A DNA stretch of 56,381 nucleotides from Pseudomonas huaxiensis (GCF_003231275.1 NZ_QKVL01000037.1:1-56381); one strand, 5' to 3'. Positions 35,353 to 46,300 are shown, counted from the first letter of the stretch. The notes: generated from the sequence alone by a model not told the origin. A program made the numbers and translations.

Positions 35353-38300
35353 TCAATTTGCCTGGGTAACACTCGACCCCGGCTCAGCCATCAGCGGCGG
35401 CGCACAAAGGGTATTGCCGCCCGGTTTCAGGTACGGCAGAAGGATCGGCGCCATGCCCTTGAGCACCTGCACCGGCAGCGCCGAGGTGAATTTGAACGCT
35501 TCCGCAGCCCGGCCCGGGACGAACGCTGTGAGAGTGCCGAAGTGGTTATCACCCAGGAAGAACACGAAGGTCGCCGTGCGGTTCAGCGAACGCGAGCCGA
35601 TCAGCCGGCCGCCCGCGCCGAAACTCTCGATGCGGTTGTCGCCGGTGCCGGTCTTGCCGCCCATGGTCAGCACGGTGCCGTCATCGAGCTTGAACGCCCC
35701 GGACACCCGCCGCGCCGTACCCGCATCGACCACTTGCGACATCGCTCCGCGCAGCGCCTGCGCCACTTCCACCGAGAGCACCCGTTCGCCGCGGTCCGGA
35801 TTACCGGCCAGGCTGGTTTCGTAAGGGGTGCCGGCAGCGAAGTGCAGGGTGTCGATCCGCAGCACCGGCAGGCGCACGCCATCGTTCTGGATGATCCCGA
35901 CCAGTTCGGCGAGGGCGGCCGGACGGTCGCCGGAGCTGCCGATGGCGGTGGCCAGTGAAGGCACCAGGTGATCGAACGGATAGCCAACGCGTTTCCAGCG
36001 CGCGTGGATATCGAGGAATGCCTCGACTTCCACCAAGGTGCGGATGCGACTGTCGCGAGCGCCTTTGTGCTTGCTCTTGAACAGCCAGCCGTAGACTTCC
36101 TGACGCTCGAAATGGCTGGCCAGCACGGCCTCCTGGAAGCTGGATCCGGGGTGTTTGAGCAGATAACCGACCAGCCACAGGTCGAGCGGGTGGGACTTGG
36201 CGATGAACCCCTGGTCAGGCAGGTCGTACTTGCCGGGGCCGTAGGCCAGATACAGGTCTTCGAGGCGGCCGTCGCTCAGTGGATCTTTCTTGCCGGCCTG
36301 CGGCTTGCTGACCAGGCCTTCTTTCTTCATATGGGCACGGACGAAGGCGTTGAAGGTGCTCTGGTCCGCTTCGGGGAACAGGTAGCGGTGCACGGCGGCC
36401 AGGCGAATCGGTGTCGCCCGCAGGCCGTCGAGGAAGGTATCGAGGCGTTCCTGGGACGTCTTGCGCTGGTATTTTTTCCAGAACCGGCGCAGGAAATCGG
36501 TACCTTCGCGGTCAGCGAAGCGCGCCAGATATTCCTGACGCCGCGGCTCGGCATCGTCCTTGAGCAGCGCGGAACTGTTGCCCGGCGCCTGGTAGGTGCT
36601 GTAGCGCACCAGATCGCGCATCAGGCGGATGAAGGGCAGGTTGATCGACTCGCGCAGGGCGTCTTTCAGCGTCGGAATGCGACCGTTGTCTTCCTTGCGG
36701 AAGTTGTTGAACACGTGCAGGCCGCCACCGGTGAAGAACGCCTCGCCAGGGCTGGCCGAATATTTGCGCTCCAGCGCGGCATCGAGCATCGCGGTGATAT
36801 TGCGGTCCTTGTTCTGGATCAGGTAGTCGATGGCCCAGCGGGTGATGAAGTCGACGTCGGTCACTTCGACTTTCTTCAGTTCCGGCACCGACATGCCGCC
36901 GTAGCGGTCATGCAGCTCGGAGATGATCTCCAGGTAACTGGTCAGCACCCGCAGCTTGGCGGTGGAGCCCAGCTCCAGCTTGCTGCCTTCGTTGATGTCG
37001 AAGGGCTGGTCGGTGCTGTCGGTCTGCACCCGCACCCGCGAGCCGTCGGCGGTGCGTTCCATCAGGGTGAAGCTGTAGCGCACCTGGGTGGTGCTGGTGG
37101 GGGTCAGCAAGCGTTCGCCGAACAGCCCCATTTTTTCGGCGAAGGCCGGGTCGGCGAGGTTTTTCAGGTAGTCGCTGACCTGGGTCTGCAAGCCGGATTG
37201 CAAGGTGCTGGTGGCCGACAGATCAAGGCGGTCGAGGTCGTACAGCGGCCGCGCGAGCATGCTCGAAAGACGGCTGCGGGCGACGCTGATGCCCTTGTTG
37301 GTGACGATCGGCACGATGGTCGGCTGGGCCACCCAGTCGCGGTAAATCGCCTTGCTGGCCAGAGCCGCATTGGCCAGTGGCTGGTCGATGATGTTGCCTG
37401 CTGCCAGCAGGCGAATATGGCTGTCGGTCAGGACCGCCAGTTCATTGCGGCCCTTGGCCAGAAAGTGCGAAGGACGGCGCTGGGCGATCATCAAGGACAG
37501 CACCTGGCGCAGGGCCAGGCCGCGGGCGGCGAGGGTTTCCGGATCGGTTGCGGTGGAGGCCAGCAGGCGGTTGACCTCGGCGAAATCGGCGCCGTACCAG
37601 ACGCGCAAGCCCTCGGCCATGCCGTGCACTTCACCGTGGCCGGGCACCGCCGAGAGCGGCACGCTGTTGAGGTAGTCGCGGACGATACGCTGCCGCGCTT
37701 CCAGGGTTTGCGGGCCGTCCTGGTAGGCGCGCACGCTGGCGGAAATCATCTGGCGGATCTTCTCGCCGCCGGACGCCGTCAGGCCGTCCGGCGAATGGCG
37801 GTATTTCTCCAATTGCGTGGCCAGGGTGCTACCGCCCGCCGACTGGCCGGGCAGGGCCAGGTACTTGGCGATCTGGGTGTAGGCTGCTTTGGCGAAGCGC
37901 GGCCAGTCCACTGCCGGGTTGCCGTTGGGGTCGTTGGGATCAAGCAGGTCGCGGTTCTCGATGAACAGCAAGCTGTGCACCATCACCGGTGGAATAGCGG
38001 CGAAGTCCGGGTAAAGGTGTTGCGGGTACTGGTACTGATAGAGCACATCGCCCTTGCAGTCGGTGATACTCAGGCCGGCCTGAATTTTCTCGGTGTAGGG
38101 TACGAAAAAGCCGCGATCAACGTAGCTCATCAGTGCTGGAGAGAAGCGAGTCTGCTCCACCACCACATAGTCCCGCTTCAGCAGGCGAGGAATGAATTCT
38201 CCGAGGGCGCTGTAGCCCAGACGCTTATCGAACGGCCCTTCGCCGGGGTAGACCATGGCGTCGGTGGGGCCCTTGTGCATCGAGTAGCTCAGGGTCGCCG

Positions 38301-38508
38301 CAAACTTGCTGAACTCGCGGGATTGCAGGCGGGAACTCTGCATTTCCTTGGCGGCGGCATAGGCCAGCAACGTCAGCGTGACCAGCACGATCAGGGCGAT
38401 CAACCACCACAAGTAGCGTAGGCGGGAGCGGCGAGGCGGCGGCGTATCTTCCGAATTTTCTGCGGGGGCTAGGGTATTTCCGTGATCAGAGTGCCACTGT
38501 GCGCCCAT
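35353..38508 (-). CDS. Class A PBP-like transglycosylase/transpeptidase
   Basis: A 1051-residue inner-membrane protein with one N-terminal helix (about residues 31-51) and a periplasmic remainder. The GT51 glycosyltransferase region contains SLLFIENRDL (near residue 180, catalytic Glu position) and GGSTLATQLEKYRHSP (near 225). The transpeptidase-like domain has S-x-x-K as GSTAKL (near 515) and KTG as MGGKTGTGDN (near 957). It is longer than PBP1a/1b and has large insertions between the motifs. A homologue is found beside an amino acid permease in P. aeruginosa (PA0788/PA0789), matching the divergent permease here. A role in peptidoglycan synthesis is inferred; the substrate and partners are unknown. 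Confidence 0.85.
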   Translation of the reverse strand: MGAQWHSDHGNTLAPAENSEDTPPPRRSRLRYLWWLIALIVLVTLTLLAYAAAKEMQSSRLQSREFSKFAATLSYSMHKGPTDAMVYPGEGPFDKRLGYSALGEFIPRLLKRDYVVVEQTRFSPALMSYVDRGFFVPYTEKIQAGLSITDCKGDVLYQYQYPQHLYPDFAAIPPVMVHSLLFIENRDLLDPNDPNGNPAVDWPRFAKAAYTQIAKYLALPGQSAGGSTLATQLEKYRHSPDGLTASGGEKIRQMISASVRAYQDGPQTLEARQRIVRDYLNSVPLSAVPGHGEVHGMAEGLRVWYGADFAEVNRLLASTATDPETLAARGLALRQVLSLMIAQRRPSHFLAKGRNELAVLTDSHIRLLAAGNIIDQPLANAALASKAIYRDWVAQPTIVPIVTNKGISVARSRLSSMLARPLYDLDRLDLSATSTLQSGLQTQVSDYLKNLADPAFAEKMGLFGERLLTPTSTTQVRYSFTLMERTADGSRVRVQTDSTDQPFDINEGSKLELGSTAKLRVLTSYLEIISELHDRYGGMSVPELKKVEVTDVDFITRWAIDYLIQNKDRNITAMLDAALERKYSASPGEAFFTGGGLHVFNNFRKEDNGRIPTLKDALRESINLPFIRLMRDLVRYSTYQAPGNSSALLKDDAEPRRQEYLARFADREGTDFLRRFWKKYQRKTSQERLDTFLDGLRATPIRLAAVHRYLFPEADQSTFNAFVRAHMKKEGLVSKPQAGKKDPLSDGRLEDLYLAYGPGKYDLPDQGFIAKSHPLDLWLVGYLLKHPGSSFQEAVLASHFERQEVYGWLFKSKHKGARDSRIRTLVEVEAFLDIHARWKRVGYPFDHLVPSLATAIGSSGDRPAALAELVGIIQNDGVRLPVLRIDTLHFAAGTPYETSLAGNPDRGERVLSVEVAQALRGAMSQVVDAGTARRVSGAFKLDDGTVLTMGGKTGTGDNRIESFGAGGRLIGSRSLNRTATFVFFLGDNHFGTLTAFVPGRAAEAFKFTSALPVQVLKGMAPILLPYLKPGGNTLCAPPLMAEPGSSVTQAN

Positions 38509-38950
38509 AGTCTTAAGCCTGGTTTTGTCTTTTTCGTCTTACTTGCCTGAAGCTTAGACGCTGACCGGAGGCGGTGAAAAAATTGTTGGGAGCTGTCAGC
38601 TAATTCCTAAAAACGGGTCAGAAATCATAGGCTTTGCATGTCATATTGGCCGCCCTATTTTGGTGCCAAATTCCCCGTGCCCCCTGAGCGATTCGCGCTT
38701 GTGCGGTGAAAGCCACTCCACAAAAGCCGTTTTAGCCGAGACTTCCAGCCAAATATCCAGGTGTTTACAGTGAAAACGCCTGCTTTCGCCTCCCTATACT
38801 GCTGGCCCTTTCGCTCTGCCGGCACCTTGACTGCCCGCGGACGGGCTCACCCACAAGGTCGAGCCCGGCGAGGCACCGCGTCCTGCCTATCGGCGATGCG
38901 CCTGCCTGCGTGATTGCTCATATCCAATAACAAAATGAGGTTGTATCACC
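38509..38950. other. 442-bp divergent intergenic region (PBP-like / permease)
   Basis: No gene is visible. The region is locally AT-richer than its surroundings and must hold both divergent promoters. A TATACT hexamer at about 38793 with weak upstream GAAAAC is a possible sigma-70 promoter for the permease. A GC-rich inverted stretch (CGGACGGGCTC ... GAGCCCGGC, about 38838-38870) forms a hairpin in the permease leader. No known riboswitch was recognised. Confidence 0.4.
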
Positions 38951-40369
38951 ATGCCAGTCGGCAACCCTTCTCCTGCCGAGACCGTCCAGGGCGGTCCACT
39001 CAAACGGGAACTCGGCGAACGCCACATTCGCCTCATGGCCCTTGGCGCCTGCATCGGCGTCGGTCTGTTCCTCGGTTCCGCCAAGGCCATTGAAATGGCC
39101 GGTCCGGCGATCATGCTGTCCTACATCATTGGTGGCCTGGCGATCCTGGTGATCATGCGGGCGCTCGGCGAAATGGCCGTGCACAACCCGGTGGCCGGGT
39201 CCTTCAGCCGTTACGCACAAGATTATCTCGGCCCGCTGGCAGGCTTCCTGACCGGCTGGAACTACTGGTTCCTGTGGCTGGTAACTTGCGTTGCCGAAAT
39301 CACCGCGGTGGCCATCTACATGGGCATCTGGTTCCCCGACGTCCCGCGCTGGATCTGGGCCCTGGCGGCGCTGGGCAGCATGGGCGCGATCAACCTGATC
39401 GCGGTCAAGGCTTTCGGTGAGTTCGAGTTCTGGTTCGCCCTGATCAAGATCGTCACCATCATCGCCATGGTCATTGGCGGCATCGGTGTCATCGCCTTCG
39501 GCTTCGGCAACGACGGTGTCGCGCTGGGCATCGGCAACCTGTGGAGCAACGGCGGCTTCATGCCCAACGGCGTCACCGGTGTGCTGATGTCGCTGCAGAT
39601 GGTGATGTTCGCCTACCTCGGCGTGGAAATGATCGGCCTCACCGCCGGTGAAGCGCGCAACCCGCAGAAGACCATCCCCCAGGCCATCGGCTCGGTGTTC
39701 TGGCGCATCCTGCTGTTCTACGTTGGCGCGCTGTTCGTGATCCTGTCGATCTACCCGTGGAACGAGATCGGCAGCCAGGGCAGCCCGTTCGTGATGACGT
39801 TCGAGCGCCTCGGCATCAAGACCGCCGCCGGCATCATCAACTTCGTGGTGATCACCGCTGCGCTGTCGTCCTGTAACGGCGGCATCTTCAGCACCGGGCG
39901 CATGCTCTACAGCCTCGCGCAGAACGGCCAGGCCCCGGCCGCCTTCGCTCGCACCTCGCGCAACGGCGTGCCGCGCAATGCGCTGCTGCTGTCCATCGCC
40001 GCGTTGCTGCTGGGCGTGTTGGCCAACTATCTGGTGCCGGAAAAAGTCTTCGTCTGGGTGACCTCGATTGCCACCTTCGGCGCGATCTGGACCTGGGCGA
40101 TGATCCTGCTGGCGCAACTGAAATTCCGCGCCGGCCTGAGCGACGCCGAGCGCGACCGCCTGCAATACCGCATGTGGCTGTGGCCGCTGAGCTCCTATCT
40201 GGCGCTGGCGTTCCTGGTGCTGGTGGTGGGCTTGATGGCGTACTTCGAAGACACCCGTGTGGCGCTGTATATCGGCCCGGCGTTCCTGGTGTTGCTGACG
40301 GCCCTGTATTACGGGTTCAAGCTGGCCCCGAAGGGTGAAGAAGGCGGGCTGGTACGCCCCGCCTCGTAA
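38951..40369 (+). CDS. Amino acid permease (APC superfamily, AAT/ProY type)
   Basis: A 472-residue transporter with 12 predicted membrane helices. The N-terminus LKRELGERHIRLMALGACIG (residues about 17-36) and the following GVGLFLGSAKAIEMAGPAI are the amino-acid-binding GxG loop of helix 1. NPVAGSFSRYAQDYLGP (near 78) and GVEMIGLTAGEARNPQKTIP (near 224) are AAT family signatures. It imports an amino acid by proton symport; proline, histidine or aromatic substrates cannot be told apart from sequence. It is divergent from the PBP-like gene. Confidence 0.93.
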   Translation: MPVGNPSPAETVQGGPLKRELGERHIRLMALGACIGVGLFLGSAKAIEMAGPAIMLSYIIGGLAILVIMRALGEMAVHNPVAGSFSRYAQDYLGPLAGFLTGWNYWFLWLVTCVAEITAVAIYMGIWFPDVPRWIWALAALGSMGAINLIAVKAFGEFEFWFALIKIVTIIAMVIGGIGVIAFGFGNDGVALGIGNLWSNGGFMPNGVTGVLMSLQMVMFAYLGVEMIGLTAGEARNPQKTIPQAIGSVFWRILLFYVGALFVILSIYPWNEIGSQGSPFVMTFERLGIKTAAGIINFVVITAALSSCNGGIFSTGRMLYSLAQNGQAPAAFARTSRNGVPRNALLLSIAALLLGVLANYLVPEKVFVWVTSIATFGAIWTWAMILLAQLKFRAGLSDAERDRLQYRMWLWPLSSYLALAFLVLVVGLMAYFEDTRVALYIGPAFLVLLTALYYGFKLAPKGEEGGLVRPAS

Positions 40370-40373
40370 CATC

Positions 40374-40416
40374 GAAAAAAACCTGCAGGAGCGCACTTGT
40401 CCGGGCGCTCCTGCAC
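40374..40416 (-). terminator. Terminator of opgC (minus strand)
   Basis: On the minus strand TGCAGGAGCGC, an 11-base loop, GCGCTCCTGCA, then GGTTTTTTTCG. The T-run orientation shows it ends opgC; the same stem may also slow transcripts from the convergent permease gene. Confidence 0.85.
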
Positions 40417-40419
40417 GGA

Positions 40420-41544
40420 TCAGGCGGCGGGTGCCGGCACCACCCGCGTCAGCCGTTTGTTCCAGTCCAGCCACACCGCCAGCAGCATCATCAATCCTAC
40501 CCCCGCCAGTGCACTGAACACCTGCATCGACCAATGTTCATCGCCCAGCGCGTTGGCCATGTCCGCCAGCGGTGCCAGCAGTACGCCGAAGCAGAACACT
40601 TCCAGCGAATATCGGCCCAACCGGCAGCTCTGTCGCGCCAGCCAGTTTTCCAGCCATGCGCCTGCGGGCAACAAACGTGCGGTGCAGTAGGCGAGGGCCA
40701 GGAAGTGCAGCAGCCGCGCGGGTGACAGGTTGGTCTTGCTGATCGGGTACAGCCACTCGGCCAGCACCTTCGGCATGAAGGCGTCATGCACCTCGGGCCA
40801 GCGCCACGACAAGGCGATCAGCGCACACAGCAGCAAGTAGCCCGCAGCGACCATGAACAACGGTTGTCGCCATACTGGCCGCAGCTCCGGCGGATGCTCG
40901 CGCTGGGAATGGATCGCTACCGCGCCGCCGAGGATGAACAGCAGTTGCCAGGCCAGCGGATTGAAGAACCACACACCGCCTTCCTGCGCCGCCAGGTTCC
41001 ACTGGAACATCGGCGCCATCAGGTATAGCGCCACGGAAAAGCCCACCACGTATTCCGCCCGGCGCAGCATCAACGGCAGCACCAGTGGCAGCCCGAGCAA
41101 CAGCAGGATGTACAGCGGCAGCGGGTCCATCAGGTTGGGCTTGAAGCGCAGCAGCAACTCGTCCACCAACGCCTGTTGCGGATTGCCGAGGAAATAATAG
41201 AGGCCCATTTCCTGGATCATGTCGCGGGTTTCAACATGGCTGTTGGCGACGAAGACAATGCCCATCAGCAGCACCAGCAGGAAGATGTGCACCACATACA
41301 GCACCCAGGCGCGGCGCAGGATGCGCACGCAGGCGACGACCCAGCCGTCGCGCAGCGCTATCTTGCCGTAGGCCAGCACCGCAGCGTAGCCGGCGAGGAA
41401 CACGAAGATTTCCGCCGCATCGCTGAAGCCGAAATTGCGCACGGTGAGGTTGGCCAGCGGGTTGCCGGGGATGTGGTCCCAGAAGATGAAGACCAGCGCC
41501 AGCCCTCGAAAAAAGTCGATCCGGTGATCGCGCCCGTTAATCAT
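40420..41544 (-). CDS. opgC: OpgC-family membrane acyltransferase
   Basis: A 374-residue membrane protein with about ten helices that resembles OpgC, which adds succinyl groups to periplasmic glucans. The N-terminus GRDHRIDFFRGLALVFIFWDHI (residues 4-25) carries the conserved R-x-D-x-x-R-G motif, and NFGFSDAAEIFVFLAGY (near 37-53) follows. No opgG/opgH gene lies in the window, so its substrate here is inferred. Downstream is a clear terminator. Confidence 0.88.
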   Translation of the reverse strand: MINGRDHRIDFFRGLALVFIFWDHIPGNPLANLTVRNFGFSDAAEIFVFLAGYAAVLAYGKIALRDGWVVACVRILRRAWVLYVVHIFLLVLLMGIVFVANSHVETRDMIQEMGLYYFLGNPQQALVDELLLRFKPNLMDPLPLYILLLLGLPLVLPLMLRRAEYVVGFSVALYLMAPMFQWNLAAQEGGVWFFNPLAWQLLFILGGAVAIHSQREHPPELRPVWRQPLFMVAAGYLLLCALIALSWRWPEVHDAFMPKVLAEWLYPISKTNLSPARLLHFLALAYCTARLLPAGAWLENWLARQSCRLGRYSLEVFCFGVLLAPLADMANALGDEHWSMQVFSALAGVGLMMLLAVWLDWNKRLTRVVPAPAA

Positions 41545-41602
41545 GATGAAGGCTCTTGAAGAAGGGTGTTTCAGTAGAGGATCAGCGCAGGCGATCTGCG
41601 GT

Positions 41603-41638
41603 TCCGCGCCGCTGACCTTTGCCGATCAGTGGCGCGGA
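41603..41638. terminator. Hairpin between the FMN glutamate synthase-like gene and opgC
   Basis: TCCGCGCCGCTGA and TCAGTGGCGCGGA pair over 13 positions (one G-U) with a 10-base loop. It lies 53 bp past the stop of the upstream gene on the minus strand. There is no T-run, so it may be a pause site or terminator. Confidence 0.5.
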
Positions 41639-41690
41639 GGGTGGGGAGTTTTGCCGGATATTGCAACGACGGCGTGTTACCGAATGTCTC

Positions 41691-43307
41691 TCAGGCGGCC
41701 TCGGCGTTCGGCTCGAAACTGTCCGCCCGGGCCATCGCCCACATATGCTGGTAAAACTCGCCGCTGACCTCACCGCTGAGGAGTTCGCCCGGCTTGAGGA
41801 ACACATGCAGTTGCGAGAACAGCTTGATCTCGGTGGCGGACTTGCGCCGCACCAGATGTTTGGCCTCCAGTTGCGCCGGGTGGTCGAGGCCGGCGGCGGC
41901 GAGCATTTCGGCCAGGGCCTTGAGGGTGTTGCGGTGGAAGTTGAACACCCGTTGGGCCTTGTCCGGCACCACCAGGGCGCGCTGGCGCAGGCCGTCCTGA
42001 GTGGCGACGCCGGTCGGGCATTTGTTGGTGTGGCAGCTTTGCGACTGGATGCAGCCAATGGCGAACATGAAGCCGCGCGCGGCGTTGGCCCAGTCGGCGC
42101 CGATGGCCAGCACACTGGCGATGTCGAACGCGCTGACGATCTTGCCGCTGGCGCCGAGCTTGATCTTGTCGCGCAGGTTCAGCCCGACCAGGGTGTTGTG
42201 CACAAATAACAGGCCTTCGCGCAGCGGCACGCCGATATGGTCGGTGAATTCTACTGGCGCCGCGCCGGTGCCGCCTTCCTTGCCGTCGACGACGATGAAG
42301 TCGGGCAGGATGCCGGTCTCCAGCATCGCCTTGGCGATGCCCATGAACTCCCACGGATGGCCCAGGCAGAACTTGAAGCCCACCGGTTTGCCACCGGACA
42401 GTTCGCGCAGTTGAGCGATGAAATGCATCATCTCGATCGGCGTGGAGAAGGCACTGTGCCGCGACGGCGAAACGCAGTCCTCGCCCATCATCACGCCACG
42501 GGTCTCGGCGATTTCCTCGGTCACCTTGTGCTTGGGCAGGATGCCGCCGTGACCTGGTTTGGCACCCTGGCTCATCTTGATTTCGATCATCCGCACCTGC
42601 GGGTTGCGCGCCTGTTCGGCGAAGCGCTCGGGGTCGAAGCGGCCGTCGGCGGTGCGGCAGCCGAAATAGCCGCTGCCCAGTTCCCAGGTCAGGTCGCCGC
42701 CGTGCTCGCGGTGATAGGGGCTGATGCTGCCTTCGCCGGTGTCATGGGCGAAGTTGCCCAGCTTGGCGCCGAGGTTCAGCGCGCGGATGGCATTGGCGCT
42801 CAGCGAGCCGAAGCTCATCGCCGAGATGTTGAACACCGACGCCGAGTACGGCTGGGTGCATTGCGGCCCGCCGACGATGACCCGGAACGCCGACGGATCG
42901 CTCAGCGGCGCCGGGCGCATGGAGTGGCCGATGAACTCGAAGCCGGACTGATAGACATCGATCAGAGTGCCGAACGGCTTGTCCGCCCCCTCGTTCTTGG
43001 CCCGCGCGTACACCAGCGAGCGCTGCGCGCGGGAGAACGGCAGGGCATCGCTGTCGGACTCCAGCAGGTATTGGCGGATCTCCGGGCGAATGCCTTCGAC
43101 CAGGTAGCGGATATTGCCGAGGATCGGGTAGTTACGGCGCACCGCATGACGCTTCTGCAGCAGGTCGAACAGGCCGATCAGGCTGAGAATCGCAGTGGCG
43201 AGGGTGAAGGGCCAGAGCCATTCATGGTGCAGGAACGGCAGGCTGGTGAGGGTGAACAGGACGCAGGCGGCGAAAAAGGCGTAGCGGCTCAGAAGTGACA
43301 GGCTCAT
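41691..43307 (-). CDS. FMN-binding glutamate synthase family protein
   Basis: A 538-residue protein with two N-terminal membrane helices (about residues 7-23 and 29-46) and a glutamate synthase (GltB-like) FMN TIM-barrel. Recognisable segments are FNISAMSFGSLSANAIRAL (near 165), EGSISPYHREHGGDLTWELG (near 195), KMSQGAKPGHGGILP (near 240), DFIVVDGKEGGTGAAP (near 330) and the cysteine cluster CIQSQSCHTNKCPTGVATQD (near 420), which is the iron-sulfur cluster region. It lacks the glutamine amidotransferase domain of true GltB, so it is a stand-alone synthase-like oxidoreductase whose reaction is not established. Confidence 0.92.
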   Translation of the reverse strand: MSLSLLSRYAFFAACVLFTLTSLPFLHHEWLWPFTLATAILSLIGLFDLLQKRHAVRRNYPILGNIRYLVEGIRPEIRQYLLESDSDALPFSRAQRSLVYARAKNEGADKPFGTLIDVYQSGFEFIGHSMRPAPLSDPSAFRVIVGGPQCTQPYSASVFNISAMSFGSLSANAIRALNLGAKLGNFAHDTGEGSISPYHREHGGDLTWELGSGYFGCRTADGRFDPERFAEQARNPQVRMIEIKMSQGAKPGHGGILPKHKVTEEIAETRGVMMGEDCVSPSRHSAFSTPIEMMHFIAQLRELSGGKPVGFKFCLGHPWEFMGIAKAMLETGILPDFIVVDGKEGGTGAAPVEFTDHIGVPLREGLLFVHNTLVGLNLRDKIKLGASGKIVSAFDIASVLAIGADWANAARGFMFAIGCIQSQSCHTNKCPTGVATQDGLRQRALVVPDKAQRVFNFHRNTLKALAEMLAAAGLDHPAQLEAKHLVRRKSATEIKLFSQLHVFLKPGELLSGEVSGEFYQHMWAMARADSFEPNAEAA

Positions 43308-43376
43308 ACGGTTTCCTTTGTATTGGCACGGTCAGGCAAGCCGTTAACCATATAGCCGATAAGGAAATGAAGCCAG

Positions 43377-46300
43377 TCAGGCGCCGCGAATCAAGCGGTC
43401 GCGCAGCGCCGCATGATCCTCCTCCGCGACCTCCGGCCAGCATTGCACCGCTCCCGCTACCAGCGCCGCTACGGGCAGTCCGTTGCGGTATAGCAGGCGA
43501 TTGCCGGCCAGCGCCGGGACCTTGCTGCCGGGCAGCAAACTGCCGCTGAGGTTGAGCGGATCGCTGCCGCTGACCACCACCAGGCTGCCGTCCAGCGGAC
43601 GTCGGCGCACCCCGCGCAGCACGGCGATGGCTTCCGGCAGGGCGAACTGTTCGCCGGCCAGGCCGCTGACGAAGCGGCCGCCACGGATTTCGCCGCGGGC
43701 CTCCAGGCGGTGGAAGGTGCGCAGCAATTCGCGCCAGCTCGGCAGCCAGTCGGCCTCGCGCTCCAGCAGGCGCCAGAACACCACGCCGTAGCGGCGCAGC
43801 AAGGTCCGGGCGATGTGCTCACGGACGGCTTCGCTGTCGTCAGACGCTGCGCTGCGACGCAGCAGCGCCCAGCGTCCGGCGTCGTCCATGCCGCCGAACA
43901 GCGGTCCGCGGCCGCGTCGGCTGCTATGGGCCTGGCGTTTGCTGGCCGGGGTGATCAGCGCGCGCAGGCCGGCGAAGCTGTCGGCGCTGACCAGTCCGGC
44001 CGCCACCAACTCCTGCAAGGCGTTTTCCAGTTCGGTGGGCAGCAGGTGAGCGTCGTCACGCAACTCGTCAAAAAACAACGCGCCGTGCTGGCTCAGGGCG
44101 CTGTGAACCTTCTGCGCCCGAGGCGACAGCGCGTCGATGTCGAATGGCTGACCGAGCCCTTGCCAGATGCCCAGGCGGCTGCGCGGCAGCAGCACCAGCG
44201 GCGTGCTGCGCAGGGTGCTGGCGGCGGCTTTGCCGGTGGGGGCCAGGCGCGCCCAGGTGAACTTGCCGGCGCGACAGGCTTCGTCCAGCCAGCGCGGGCT
44301 GTAGTCGCCAAGGCGTGCCGGCAGCAGGTCGCTTTCCCAGGCGCCGGCCGCCGCCGCGTAGCCTTCGAACTGCTCCAGTACTTCTCCCAGGGCGGCGTTG
44401 CCTTGCAGGCGGCTGGCGCTGGACAGGTGCTGCCAGTCGAACAGGAAACGCATGAAATCCTGCAGGCTGACCGGCTCGATTTCCCGGCGCAGGCGCTTGA
44501 TGGTGTAGCGGTGAATACGCGCCAGCAGGTGCCGTTCGCACCATTGCTCGCGGGGCTCATCGGGATGGAACTGGCCACGCATGACATAGCCTTCGCCTTC
44601 GAGGCGAGCGAGGACCTGCTGGATGACAGCGAGCTCCAGGTGCAGCGGCGCTGCGATCTGTTCCGGGGTCAGCGGACCAAAGCCGCTCAGCCGCGCGCGC
44701 AGCAGTTCCAGCGCGGCGCTGTCTTCATCCACCACGGCATCGAAGCCGGGCAGCGCTGCGACGGCGGGTTGCAGTTCGGCGTGTGGATACACCGCCCGCA
44801 GCCCGTTCAGGCGCTCGCGGGCGAGCCACAAACCGGCGCCGTCCGCCACTTGCAGATGGCAGGCGCGCCCGCTTTCGGCCAGCGCCCCCAGCCACTGCGC
44901 CCAGCCGGGATTGGCGGCCACTTCCGCGTCGCTGATCGCCGCGAGGCTCATCAGTGCTTCATGCATTTCATCGCTGCTGCCCGGCGCCGGCCAGGCTTCC
45001 AGCGCCACGGCGGCAATGGCGTCGCGGTCGAGGGCGCCCAGTTCGTCACCGCTTTGCGGCTCGCTCCAGCGCCGGTTGAGCACGGCCTGGGTGCGGCGTT
45101 CTTCCAGCGGCGCGTCGTCAAGGAAGGTGTAGGGGCGGGCATTGAGAATCGCTGCCGCCAGGGGCGAAGGCGCGGGCAGGTCGCGGCAGATCAGGCGGAT
45201 ATCGCCACCTTCGATACGCCGCAACAGGGCGAGCCAACCGTCGGCATCCATGGCTTCGTGCAGGCAGTCATCGAGGGTTTGTTCCACCAGCGGGTGCTCG
45301 GGGACTTCGCGCTCGCCGGCGAGGTTTTCCAGGCAGGCCAGTTGATCGGGAAATACTGCGGCGGTCAGGTCTTCGCTGCGCATGCGCTGGATCTGCGGGG
45401 CGATCCGCTTGCCGCCGGCAAAGCGCGGCAGGGCCAGGGCGACCCCGGCGTTCCAGCGCCAGCGCACGCCAAACAGTGGCGCGTCGAGCACCGCCTGGAT
45501 CAGCACCTGCTCGGCGCTGGCGCTGGGCAAAAAGCGCCAGACGTCTTGCAGCGGGAAGCTGTGGCCGGCAGACAGCGAAAGGATGATCGCGTCCTCGCTG
45601 GCCGCCGCCTGCAATTCGAAGTTGAAGGTGCGACAGAAACGCTTGCGCAGGGCCAGGCCCCAGGCGCGGTTGATGCGGCTGCCGAACGGCGAATGGATGA
45701 TCAGTTGGGTGCCACCGGACTCATCGAAGAACCGCTCCATCACCAGGGTGTTCTGGGACGGCAGGGCGCCGAGGACCTGGCGGGTCCGGCCGAGGTAATC
45801 GAACAGTTGCGCGGCGCTGTCCGCGGCTAGGCCGAGCGTCGCCCCGAGCCAGTCCAGCAGCGGCTGTTCGCGGCCCTGGTGGTCTTCCAGGCACTGGTCG
45901 ATTTCGCCTTGCAGGCGGGCGACGGCGCGGGACAGTTCATCACTGCGCCCCGGCGCTTCGCCGAGCCAGAAGGGAATAGTCGGCGGCAGGCCCTGGGCAT
46001 CTTCGACCCGCACCTTGCCCGGCTCGACGCGCAGGATGCGGTAGGACGCGTTGCCGAGCTGGAAGATATCGCCGGCGATGCTTTCCACCGCGAAGTCTTC
46101 GTTGACGCTGCCGATGTTCAGCGCCTGGGGTTCCAGCATCACCGCGTAATCAGCGTTGTCGGGGATGGTCCCGCCGCTGGTCAGGGCGGTCAGTTGGCTG
46201 CCGCGCCGTCCCCGCAATTCGCCGCTTACGGCGTCGCGGTGCAGGTAGGCACCGCGCACGCCCTGGCGACCGCTGTAGCCTTCGGCGAGCATGCGCAGCA

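Noticed and set aside
35968..38421. An 817-codon open frame antisense to the PBP-like gene
   Set aside because: Same effect of third-position GC bias. The translation is rich in A, G, V, Q and H without motifs, and there is no supporting RBS.
43710..45830. A 706-codon open frame antisense to lhr
   Set aside because: Shadow of a long high-GC gene; no domain or initiation signal.
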